64,000 bases of DNA from Tubulanus polymorphus (taxonomy: Eukaryota; Nemertea; Palaeonemertea; Tubulaniformes; Tubulanidae), in assembly GCF_964204645.1 (NCBI RefSeq), contig NC_134035.1:12257951-12321950 (forward strand), read 5' to 3'. A program made the position numbers and the translations under genes. How positions within the stretch are numbered: the first letter of the stretch is position 1; each line of letters starts with the position of its first letter. The notes under the pieces were generated by a model. It did no database searches, was not told where the DNA came from, and saw only the letters and a list, made by a program, of their open reading frames with translations. Shown one piece after another: positions 1 through 10,899 of this stretch.

Positions 1-263
1 GTGATTTATTCCACCGATTGATTCAACATTCGAGGGGTAAGTAGTGACTGTTTTGAAATATCTAATGAATATCGGTATACGTGAAATAGGCCTAGATTCC
101 TATTATTATTCTTTATTCACTGTTGAATGACATTTTGTTTAATGAGTGAATGATAATATATTTGATGTTTTGTAGTAAATGGATTTGATTGATTTATATG
201 AAGTCACTGGTTGCGGGAGGAAGTTTGAATAATTGCGTAATGTCCAATAACAATTTACTCAAC
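1..263 (+). other. Exon-like cassette, copy 1 (non-coding or partial gene)
   Basis: A consensus donor (GGG|GTAAGT) begins at 37. It is preceded by GATTCAACATTCGAGG, and a second exon-like block with an acceptor (TTTTGTAG) ends near 263 at AAC|GTAAGT. The first part is repeated in diverged form at about 1790-1870. No long open frame continues through the blocks, so they may be untranslated exons, exons of a gene entering from the left, or a duplicated non-coding transcript. No function can be assigned. Confidence 0.3.
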
Positions 264-363
264 GTAAGTGTATCCTATCTCTCATTTATTCATTATTTAG
301 TGATATATATGTTTGGTTTTTTTATGACGACTGTTTTTATAAAAATGTGTTTATTATATTTAG

Positions 364-411
364 AATGAATTTGTTTGAAGCCGGCTGTGAATTGGTTTTA
401 CAATCTTCAGT
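364..411 (+). other. Acceptor-flanked exon-like block, copy 1
   Basis: A pyrimidine-poor acceptor (TATATTTAG) precedes AATGAATTTG. The block shares GTGAATTGGTTT and a preceding GCCGGC/GCCAGC with the block that follows the acceptor at 2238. It runs directly into the 28-bp minisatellite. This reads as exon 2 of the duplicated cassette; it is an inference from splice signals only. Confidence 0.25.
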
Positions 412-676
412 GATACCAGTGGATCATCCCAGTACCAGTGAAACCAGCGCATCATCCCAGTACCAGTGATACCAGTGCATCAAGCCAGTACCAGTGCATC
501 ATCCCAGTACCAGTGATACCAGTGCATCATCCCAGTACCAGTGATACCAGTGCATCATCCCAGTATCAGTGATACCAGTGCATCATCCCAGTACCAGTGA
601 AACCAGTGCATCATCCCAGTACCAGTGATACCAGTGCATCGTCCCAGTACCAGCGATACCAGTGCATCAAACCAGT
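412..676. repeat. 28-bp minisatellite
   Basis: About nine copies of a 28-bp unit built from TGATACCAGTGCATCATCCC plus AGTACCAG. Copies differ by single substitutions and a shortened copy near 480. Each unit contains two CCAGT words, so it probably grew from a shorter motif. Confidence 0.85.
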
Positions 677-1780
677 CTGGTTATTCTACAAACTGCTGAT
701 TGTTGATTTTTCAGTTTCTATTGGTTTTGGTTTCTGTGAAGGAAATACTGATGATATTTTAATGTAATTCTTTGCTTCGTTTTTTTGTTTGAAATGAAAA
801 TTAAGTAACTTTTGAAGTATTTGTACTTTGAATACAATTTACGTTGTAAACATTTTAAATAAAATGGCACATTGAGAAATCAGAATCGTCACAATTCTTT
901 TTTGGTTGAAATTGAATATTCAGTAAGATTACTAACTGGCAGCCTTTGTTGTTTCTCGGTCAAATTAAGTACATTTTGCATATTTGTTCTTCATCTTGAA
1001 TTTTGGTTACCCTTGATCTCATCATCACAAAAACATGTTTTGATCAGAAACAAAATGGCTTTCTTGTGGGTTTTTATACCACAAATATCATTGTTAGGCC
1101 TGATGTTCGCCGTATTACATTGAAATTTGAAATGGTATATTTGAGGAAAGGATACTTGATGAAACCCGTTTTTCGATTAGCCAATACTACACAATCAGCG
1201 GCCATCTTAGTCTCATCAAATCTCGTTCATTGGAAAATGGTTTTATTGATGAAAATATCGACTAGTTTCATAAACCTTAACAGGTTTCTTCATGCGTCCC
1301 TCTATCTTGAATTGTTTTTGTATTACTATTGTAAATTTCTTATACATGTAATTCAAAATGGTAAATGAATTATCATGTTATGATATTATTTTACTTGAAT
1401 TGAACAGCATCTCTTCAAGTTGAATTACTTTTTTCATATGATAAGTATTTTATGTGAATAGTTAAAATCGGGTTTAAGTGAAAATGAACTTTGGTGTTTG
1501 ATTTCAAGACAAATCGCTTTTTGTAAATGGTTAAACTCCATTTGAGATGAATACACATAAAGATGTATTCAAATGTTGAAATGTATTCAAACGTAGCATT
1601 TTATCAGAATATTGTCTTAGATTACGTCAAATATGAGCTGAACATTTCTGAATACAACTCCAGAACTACATCAGAACTAGTACTAATATCCTCTTGATGA
1701 AGTCGTGGGAGATATTATAGTTTTAGCAGTACTGCGTCTGTGTGAAGTTTTTGTGTTTATCGCCACTTCCTTTGAATTCT
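677..1780. other. AT-rich intergenic or intronic stretch
   Basis: No supported gene is seen. Short open frames at 872-1123 and 1003-1368 overlap in different frames, have no splice or domain support and biased AT-rich composition, and are treated as chance. Confidence 0.5.
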
Positions 1781-1790
1781 TAAACAAGCT

Positions 1791-2260
1791 GTGTCTGAAG
1801 GATTCAATATTCAAGGGGTAAGTGGCTCATTTGAAATAAGTTTGAATATATGTGAAATAGGCCTTCATCGAGGTGCAGTGGTCCAGTCACTGATCCTTCA
1901 CCTTGGTTCTTCTCTGGGCTCCAATAAAATTGGGGAGAAGAAACTCCCGGACCTACTTATAAATACCCTGAGTGGCCCAGGGCAATATTTCTGAGGTTCC
2001 ACGTATAAATGTCTAGTAAATGACAGAATGATTTTTTAACTTATAGCTTTTGATAGAATATCTTTTCATCTTATTTAGAAACACGAATGTTGACACAGAA
2101 CCCTTCAAATAATGTATTGTAGTTATCAATGGATAAAAACATTATTATAGGCCTAACGGTTTTTACAGCGTCAAAAATAGGCCTGTTCCAGATGTCATTT
2201 ATTATTAATTAAATCAATACAAATTGTTTTATTTGTAGAATTGGATGTAGCCAGCAGTGA
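1791..2260 (+). other. Exon-like cassette, copy 2
   Basis: GGATTCAATATTCAAGG followed by GG|GTAAGT (donor at 1818) matches the sequence at 22-42, and the following GTGAAATAGGCCT matches position 81 onward. An acceptor (TTATTTGTAG) at 2229-2238 is followed by a block resembling that at 364. The two cassettes lie about 1.8 kb apart, so this is a diverged segmental duplication. Nothing shows it is translated. Confidence 0.3.
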
Positions 2261-2289
2261 ATTGGTTTGATAACATGGCCGGCGCATGA

Positions 2290-5200
2290 TATATAGATAT
2301 ATAGGTTTTGCGAATGGTGAAACCTTATATTTGTAATATCCTCGAGAACTGACGTATTGCATTTCCCTTGTTGGTAACTGATAATCACATGGAGAAATGT
2401 AATGTTTTGGTTAAGAACAGTCAGTTCATGCTGGTTGAATGATTGTTCAAATGATTTGGAACCAAAATTTTACAATTATGTACTGTGATCAAAACAAAAA
2501 CTTCAGTAGATGTGCGACTTTATCTGTACTTCGATTTCTGATGAGATTTGAATTAAATTCTTTCCATTGATTTTCTGCCATGAAAAATATGTAAAAAACT
2601 TTGAAATATGTGAAAATATGTGAAATATGATTTACCATGTACTGTCGATAGTTAGAATAATTGAATATGAACAAATTAAAGTAATTATTTTGTCTTAATT
2701 ATTTGTTACTGAGCATTTTCTTAAAATATATAAAGAACAGATTAAGGATTTTCTTGATACACATGTATTTGGTTTATAATTGTTTCTACCCCAGACGCAT
2801 CTGCGGCTCAGAATCTGGTTAAGTGAAAATCAAAATGGCCGTCCAATGACCTTTTATGTGGCAAAAAGAACAGTTTTGGCCTGAAATCTTGGACCTTTAG
2901 CTTGGTGTGTTATTTTGTGTTGATATTCGTGATTGGTTAATTGTTGGAAAGAATCTTCATCCAGACAGGTATTGCAATCAGTAAACTTTCGCGCAACCGG
3001 CGGCCATCTTTCTCAAGTTCATCCTCAAGTGTAGATTTTATTTTGAGGAAAAGTGTCCACTGATTTTAACTGTCTTGATATAATTCAATTCAATTCTTGA
3101 TTGCTCCGTAACATAGCTTATACATTCTCAGATGAAACACAATCTCGACAAAAAGATAAAAATAATCATAAATAATCAAGAGAACTTCATACAATAGCAA
3201 TTGAATATGTACATGTATAATGAGGTAGTGGTAAGCGGGTTTTCAGTTTTCAGTAAATATTCACATAGTTGATGCCTTTCTCAATATATTTACCTAAACA
3301 GCAAGCCATTTGTTGTGATGGACATTATGATTATAAATTTGTTGTGATCACTAATACTTGATGTCTGAGGAAATTCGAGATAGAATTGCTAATTCAATAG
3401 ATCAATAATTTCACCAAAAAAAACTACGATGCCACACGTATAATGATATTCAATGTACATTAAATTCAAGTACTGTGGATCACACGGGACTGACTCTGGT
3501 CAGAAACAGATATGTTCATATAGGTAAAGTTTAGTTGATCTCATATAATACTGAATGGACAGATATCAACATTTTGAGATGAGAAAACACGTTATTTACT
3601 CAAATCTATACTCTTCACTTGCTGCGTGTTATAGATTTGACATTAAAATATTGCTTGGAGCGAAAAAGAAACAGATGACCTGTTTATTATTTGACTGCGG
3701 GCTAAAGAACTTGATAGCTAAGATCCTTGAGACAGGAGGGTGCCTTTTATTTTTAGTACTATTTTCATTTTCTGATACAGATAACGAAGTGATGGAGAAC
3801 AAGCCACCATCATAACTCTTTTGATTCTACCGGAATACGGATTGTCATATGTGGCAGGTGATACTGGACTGTAAAAGCGTCCTGAACCGTAAAAGCGTTC
3901 GTTAATCGTATCCCTGTTGTTCATTTTAAAAAACAGATTGTCTTTCCACGAAAAGCATCTAATATAAGTATTGGTGTCCCGGTATTGATTTCTCGGCCAA
4001 GGATGTTGTTTTCATATCGTGTCTTAGTGTGAGTCACTGGGAAACACTCTAACAAAAACAGGGTAGGGAAAAGTCAAGAAAGTTCTCAGGCTTCTGTGTG
4101 TCTGTCTGTCTTTCAGATACTTAGCTTCGTTAATAGTGGATCTTGATGAATGGCACAATGTTAGTATAGGGGTTTAGTTGTGTAGTGCAAAGAATAGGCC
4201 TGGTGCACCGCCTACTGGCAGCACGGTACCTAAAAACTCTTTTTATTAGTCACTTGACCTTGAGGATGACCTCATAACTGAAGAAAGGGGTCGAAATTCA
4301 AAAAGTTGTCTTGACAAAATTTAGCTATTGGCCCTAGGTACATGTATAACATATCCCAAATGCTATCTAACGCATGGTAACTTTGGAGTTCGTGTTTGAG
4401 CCTGAGCCCGAGAACCGTTGTCACCTATGGCTTGTTCTTCAGGGAATAGTCAGGGAATATTGTAAAAATGATAAGAAATCAGGGAAATATGTTGTAATTG
4501 CCAGATCGTTTGAAAATCAAATGGTTTGCATGACATACGTATTTGACTGTTAATTGGTTTTATTCTAAGCAGATCAAGTCGAGGAAACAACATACATGTT
4601 GGGAGTAGTCAGGGACATGTCAGGGAAAAAGCAAGACAAATAAAAGAAGCCACCCTGAAACGTGCTTGCATTTTTACGAACACCTTTGATGTCAAGAGTT
4701 TTAGAATAACCAAATTATGAATTATGAACAAATCGTAAAGAATAAACATTTAATTGCTCTTTGTTGTTATGACCACCGCAGCTATTTATTTCACCAGGAA
4801 AAATGATTTCCGAAATTTGGAGGATCTAAAACGGTAAACAACAAATGTATTGTTATCGCGTTAATCAAATTTATGCTTTCGTCGTGTAATTCCATCTGAT
4901 ACTTCTAATGCTGTCAAGTAAGAATATTTTGTTGAGACAACTTATTTCAGTCAAAGGTGGACCATCTTGAATTTCTTTAAGTCACCCTGATACTAGTATG
5001 ATTTTTTCCCCGCAAAGTTCTGAATCCCCCACTCGGCTGGAATAGCTAAGGTGCCACCCCAGAGGGCACCCCTTGGGGTGGAGTTTCTATTCCTTCAAAT
5101 GGCTACTAGTCCTACAGTTTTAATCCGATCAATTCCAAATTTGGTATGAATGTTCTATGGACCAATACCTACAAAGTACAGAGCCCTTTTTGGATTTGGA

Positions 5201-5904
5201 CCCAAGGGGGCACCCCCTAGGTATGCAGCTTCTATTTCTTCAAGCTTCTATTTCTTCTATATAAGCCGATATACTCCTCTTCTGTTCGTTGTATCGGGTG
5301 TAGCTGTTTTCAGGAAAGCCTTCCTGATATTTTCATTTATCCATGGTAGACCAAGCTGTTATTCTTATTATTGTTCATTAGTTATACCCGAACTGTATTG
5401 AAAGCAATGGGCGTTATGAAAACAATATATAATTTGATAATATGAGGAAAGAAGAAGATGCATTTGAAAGCTTTTCAGCAACAGTGTAAAAGGCTGGCGC
5501 AGGTGATCATAATATTGACATATGTATGAGTTTTCTCAGGTTTTCTGTTAAATCGTGAGGCTAGTTATTCCAAAACAAATTTATATAGTTGTGAAACCTG
5601 AACTGTACCATAATTCCAGTTGTTGGTATGAACCAATTCTACCTATGCATTCCCAAAACTATTACCATCCACTATTGATGCATCAACGGATACGATGACA
5701 AAACCGAAATTGCCTTCAAACTCTTGATTTAGAAATGAATCAGATAAATTAATTGTAAAGATGATTCTGTCTAACAGTTGTTGGTATGATTTCAGTGATG
5801 AGTAAACAAAATTTTATTCATCACTATCGTATTGACAGACATAAGTCTACGTGGTATTAATGTGTAATATTCGTGATCCTTAATAGTTTTTCTTTTCATT
5901 TCAG
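2290..5904. other. Stretch without a supported gene
   Basis: The sequence is AT-rich with scattered small open frames (for example 3555-3815 and 5150-5401) that lack splice context or recognisable domains. A GC-richer patch at 5030-5230 repeats the motif GGGCACCCCxTxGG twice (5068 and 5206 areas), suggesting remnants of a dispersed repeat. Exons joining to the acceptor at 5904 may be hidden here, but I cannot identify them. Confidence 0.4.
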
Positions 5905-6656
5905 CTGAAAGACTTGTCAGAGATGTAATAAAAAAGCAAAATGAGTCTGGCCACACTTATGAGGCGGCAACACGTCTACAACAAAGATTACAAAGGTGTG
6001 TTGATCTAATGTCGTCTCATAAGCCGGTGGAGCCAATTCCACCAACACCTGAATTGGCTCCTCCGCAGGTGGTGGACCCTGCTCCTGCGGTGCAGGTGGT
6101 TGCGCCCACCGTATCTTCGGATACGGAGGTCGTGCCACCTGTTATCGTGGAGCAGGAGGTCGCCCCTGCCGTGGTTGCCCCGACAGAGGCGCCACAGGTC
6201 CAGACTCCTGCACCGCGCAGGTCGCCCCGTAGAAATATAAAAAAAGTAAATTATTCAGAAGGTTCGGGGCGGCCTAATAAAAAAAAATCTCCAAAACGTG
6301 CGACTCCTCCACCACCACCATCTTTTGAGGAGTCGAGTGATGAGGAGTTATTTTATACTCCTGGAGCTCCACAACCAGGGCCCCCACCACCACCACAAAC
6401 ACCTGTGGGCGTGCAACAAAAAAAAAGAAAGAGACTTACATATGAAAATAATAATGAAAATAATAATGAAATGCCCGCCCAGGCTGGAACATCGGGCGCT
6501 CCAGCGGGGGTACCACCCGCCCCCGCTGTAGAGCTTGTTGCACGTGGCCCTGGTTGGTCAAAGAATATAAGAATGAAAGATCCTGTACAATTGCTCCGCG
6601 ATGTTGAAGGGGCCTTTGATGGAAACTATACATTCATTAAAAGACAACGGCGATAA
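5905..6656 (+). CDS. Terminal coding exon, proline-rich basic protein of unknown family
   Basis: A good acceptor (TTCTTTTCATTTCAG) ends at 5904. The frame is open from there to TAA at 6654-6656, about 250 codons, with the upstream part entered in phase from a missing exon. The first 35 or so residues look helical and charged (ERLVRDVIKKQNESG). There follows a Pro/Val/Ala-rich tract, basic patches that could act as nuclear localisation signals (SPRRNIKK, KKKSPKR, KKRKR), an acidic run (EESSDEE) and a conserved-looking basic tail ending KRQRR. Composition is much more GC-rich than the flanks. An internal ATG at 6009 could serve as a start, but the in-frame extension to the splice acceptor favours an exon. 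It could be the last exon of a host nuclear protein or of a mobile element; I do not recognise the family. Confidence 0.5.
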
Positions 6657-7150
6657 TAAAAAACCATCCCCCCTTCACTCGCCATCACTCCGGGCAACAA
6701 CACCAGCCCATACACGTCTGCAGATCGGCACTCCTTTCATCATCCATTTTTATTATCACTTGTCACTTGTAATATAAGTGAGTTTTAAAAACTTATTCAT
6801 TTCATTTCATTCTTCGTCGGTCTGCAGTTCGCGCGGTGCCACAAAATATCTGTCAACCCCCCTTGCATTAGGAACCAGTGGGCGTGCAGTCCTGCATTAT
6901 TAATGTTTTTTTATAAAAAAAAAAAAAAGCAAAAACCAGATCTAACGTGTTTTTAACGAGAGTTTTACGGTTCTCTCAAAAAAATTAAAAAACAAAAAAA
7001 TCAAAAAAATTCATCATCATTTCATCAACTTTATTTATTTTCCTTGGATGAATTTAATTTCATTCCATCATGTCATCCATCATTATTTTAAATTATTTTC
7101 ATTTATTTTCTGACTGTACGTCCCGCTGTGTTCCTACCAAACCCGCCCAC
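6657..7150. other. Probable 3' untranslated or flanking sequence of the proline-rich exon
   Basis: Low-complexity A-rich runs occur at 6905-6925 and 6976-7010, followed by T/CATT-rich sequence. No clean AATAAA signal can be assigned. No gene is seen. Confidence 0.3.
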
Positions 7151-7154
7151 ACCA

Positions 7155-7505
7155 TTCCATTCTTGCATACAAAATGACTTATGCAATTCCATTCTTGCAT
7201 TCAAAATGACTCATGCAGTTCCATTCCTGCATCAAAATGACTCACGCAGTTCCATTCCTGCATTCAAAATGACTCATGCAGTTCCATTCTTGCATTCAAC
7301 ATGATTTATGCAATTCCATTCCTGCATTCAAAATGACACTCATGCAGTTCCATTCTTGCATTCAAAATGACTCGTGCAGTTCAATTCCTGCTTTCAAAAT
7401 GACTCATGCAGTTCCATTCCTGCATTCAAAATGACACTCATGCAGTTCCATTCATGCAGCAATTCCATTCCTGCATTCAAAATGACTCGTGCAGTTCCAT
7501 GGATT
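7155..7505. repeat. 32-bp minisatellite
   Basis: About eleven imperfect copies of a 32-bp unit with the words TTCCATTCTTGCATTC and AAAATGACTCATGCAG. Some copies carry a two-base insertion (GACACTCATG). Confidence 0.85.
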
Positions 7506-7509
7506 TTTC

Positions 7510-8830
7510 AAATCAAAAGGACAGCTATGATTCACATAATGTGATTCTTTTTGATACTCAAAAACGCAGAGAAGGAACAGCTATGTTTTACACATAATGC
7601 GATTTCTTATCAAACTACATCGGAATACTTTTTTTAATGTGTTCCATGTTATCCCACCCCTGATACTATGACGTTCATACGTCAAGTTTAAAATCATTGT
7701 TTATTGTTATTAAAATACTTGTTTTTCTAATTACAGATTTAAAGATTTATTTGATTTATCACGAAAACTTGAAATGTTAATATATATTGCCAAATAGCAG
7801 AAGGAAATCCTTTAAATGTGATTGGAAGGACTTCAAATATTCACTCGTTTAAGAATAGGAATATGTATTCAAACGAATAACTGCGTGACATTGGATAAAA
7901 TGTTGAGCAAAAATGGAAATCACAGCAATAACAACGGTAATCAATTTCATTACATTTTTAGGATCAACCACGTTGATCCTTATCGACATCCTTATAGTGC
8001 TGAGAGTAACTTTCTGTCAGCTCTGGGTGGTCAAATTGTAACCACTGGATCTACACAGCTGATATTTTGTCATCAGAAGAGAAATAGATGTTGGAATTAA
8101 TATGGAAAGTTGTGTCCATCAGATCTTTGTCATTTGGAAGTACTGGGAGAAAATGAGCAGATGAATTTTCCCCATTTCTAATAATCGATGTTTGACCTTG
8201 TTTCTTGATAATATCATCACTGGGAGAGCCCGTCTGCATCCAAGTTCAATGTTATAGAATAAACATTGAATCGATCGTCTGCCATGTGCGAGTCATGGGA
8301 ATAATGTAATACCATGCATACTATCACACACGCTTACTACTGGTGTTGTGTGCGCCAAGATTTCATCTTCATACCTTATTGCAAATCCCACAACAAATCC
8401 ATTTCAATGCTCAATGGTTAACTGTACTCAGTTGATCCTACTGCACCCATGGTCCTTTATTAGGGTGTAAAATGGAATAATTCACTTGATCCATGATCAA
8501 TACATGAATTTAATAATTGATAAATACGATAAATAAAACCTTATAAAATTCTGTATAGATTCAGTAAAAGAATGATCTCTGATAAGAGAATTTGTTGTTG
8601 TCAAGTCGGTGAAGTTGTATTGGCTAATAATGATCCTAATGATCATCGGGTTCAGAATTTGACTTCATAATTCTTGTTTATTGAGCAGAGGAGAGAGAGT
8701 AGTTAGCGTTGATGAGGAGTTAAGGTGTGATGATTTAGATTTTTACACCAAATAATTGAGCATTAAATAAAAGATAAGATTGAGATATTTTTAGATAATG
8801 TGATTGAAAATTCAGATTTGAGAAATAATC
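7510..8830. other. AT-rich stretch without a supported gene
   Basis: Only short unsupported open frames (for example 7822-8100) are present. I see no splice-linked exons, RNA gene or transposon ends here. Confidence 0.4.
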
Positions 8831-8836
8831 ATTGAT

Positions 8837-9690
8837 AAGTTAATTCCTGTATAGAGGACAGTCAGAGAAGGAAAGTTAATTCCTGTATAGAGGACAGTCA
8901 CAGAAGGGAAGTTAATTCCTGTATAGAGGACAGTCAGAGAAGGGAAGTTAATTCCTGTATAGAGGGCAGTCAGAGAAGGGAAGTTAATTCCTGTATAGAG
9001 GGCAGTCATAGAAGGGAAGTTAATTCCTGTATAGAGGACAGTCAGAGAGGGGAAGTTAATTCCTGTATATAGGACAGTCAGAGAGGGGAAGTTAATTCCT
9101 GTATATAGGACAGTCAGAGAGGGGAAGTTAATTCCTGTAGAAGGCAGTCATACAGAGCAGGTTGAACCCCTGTAAAGAGGACAGTCAGAGAAGGAAGTTC
9201 ATTCCTGTATAGAGGGCAGTCAGAGAAGGGAAGTTAATTCCTGTAGAAGGCAGTCATAGAGGGGAAGTTAATTCCTGTATAGAGGGCAGTCATAGAAGGG
9301 AAGTTAATTCCTGTAGAAGGCACTCTTAGAGAGTAGGTTGAACCCCTGTATAGAGGACAGTCAGAGAAGGGAAGGTAATTCCTGTATAGAGGACAGTCAG
9401 AGAAGGGAAGGTAATTCCTGTATAGAGGACAGTCAGAGAAGGGAAGGTAATTCCTGTATAGAGGACAGTCACAGAAGGGAAGGTAATTCCTGTATGGTGG
9501 ACAGTCACAGAATGGAAGTTAATTCCTGTATAGAGGACAGTCACAGAAGGGAAGTTAATTCCTGTATGGGGGACAGTCACAGAATGGAAGTTAATTCCTG
9601 TATAGAGGACAGTCACAGAAGGGAAGTTAATTCCTGTAGAAGGCAGTCATAGAGAGTAGGTTGAACCCCTGTATAGAGGACAGTCAGAGG
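8837..9690. repeat. 36-bp minisatellite array
   Basis: Roughly 23 copies of a 36-bp unit, GTTAATTCCTGTATAGAGGA followed by CAGTCACAGAAGGGAA. Truncated variants (GTAGAAGGCAGTCAT) and a variant ending in AGGTTGAACCCCTGTA recur at 9150, 9320 and 9655, which suggests a higher-order pattern. Because 36 is a multiple of three, open frames appear on both strands; they are not genes. Confidence 0.92.
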
Positions 9691-10600
9691 TTGATCGCAT
9701 CCAATTATTAAACAAAAACCAGCATCATCATCATCATCATCAATAGCCAGCAAACATTTCAGTAATATTCCAGTTATTGAACAGTTAGTGTTAAGATTAA
9801 TACCGTTACAGGTTTTCACTTATTTCCTAAAGATTCAACCAAATTCATTCTATGTTTCGAGTCATTCATTGCAAAAATTCCAATTTACTCCAACTTTTGA
9901 TGGTCAAAATGATTCCTCGTTGTTAGGAAATCATTTGGGAAAATGTTCCTTTGATAAAAGTTACCGGCATCAAACCTATCGCATTCAAGAAGAAACTATT
10001 ATCTTAAAAACTATTTTATCTGAATCTTACATCAACTATTAATTATCTAAAAATTGTTTTATCCATATCTTAACAACTCTTGAATATCTAAAAAAAATCT
10101 GCGTTGTAAAACATTATTGAATATCACGGAACAAATTTTATGTATATCATATTTTAAATTGTTTTATTTGTACTTATTTTAAACTTTTAATTTTAAATAA
10201 TTTCAAACCATTTTATATTTTTTAAGAACTAGATTTTATTCGTTTTCTAAAACTAACCTACAGATCAATTTGATGAGTTATTTATCTTATATTTGACTAT
10301 ATCATATACTGGAACCCAAGATATTTGAAACGGATAACTGAAGGTCCAGGTTTTATCACTGAATACTCTTTGACACAATTACGTGGTCCACAACACAGAT
10401 ACAAATAGTGGTTATATAAAAGGCCCATATATTATAATGCACGCACGAAGAGCTTGTACTCATAGTTCATATGAAATGTGATTGAGAACTTCTCATACTT
10501 TATTTAATCTTCTTTTCTTGATTTTTCTATTTTGTTTTAAAGATATTTTCAGTTTGTCTGTGAGTTTATTGTATTCACTTTTTGATTTCAGTTTATTTGT
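9690..10600. other. AT-rich stretch without a supported gene
   Basis: Contains a short (CAT/ATC)n run at 9722-9741 and a small open frame 9788-10042 without support. Composition becomes very AT-rich after 10,050. Confidence 0.4.
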
Positions 10601-10860
10601 TTATTGTGTTTAGATCTAGTTATTTAAGTCTATTCAGGTCTATTTATTTAGTATATTTCTAGTTATTCAAGTCTATTTAGGTCTCGCTATTTAAGTCTAT
10701 TTAGGCTAATTTACTTAAGTATATTTAGGTCTAGTAATTTAAGTATATTTAGGTCTAGTTATTTTAGTCGATTTCTAGTTATTCAAGTCGAGTTATTTAA
10801 GTATATTTAAGTCTTGTTATTTAAGTTTGTTTGGGTCAAGTTATATTATTATTTTAAAGT
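10600..10860. repeat. Degenerate TCTAGTTATTTAAGTCTATTTAGG repeats
   Basis: About ten imperfect units built from TAGTTATTTAAGTCTATTTA, of irregular length (roughly 24-30 bp). This array directly precedes the 158-bp satellite. Confidence 0.7.
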
Positions 10861-10899
10861 TTAGTTATTAAAGGTATAAAGTCTGTTGTTTCTAGAGTT

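Noticed and set aside
8812-9652. Open frames with a 12-residue repeat on both strands
   Set aside because: Product of the 36-bp minisatellite period; no independent support.
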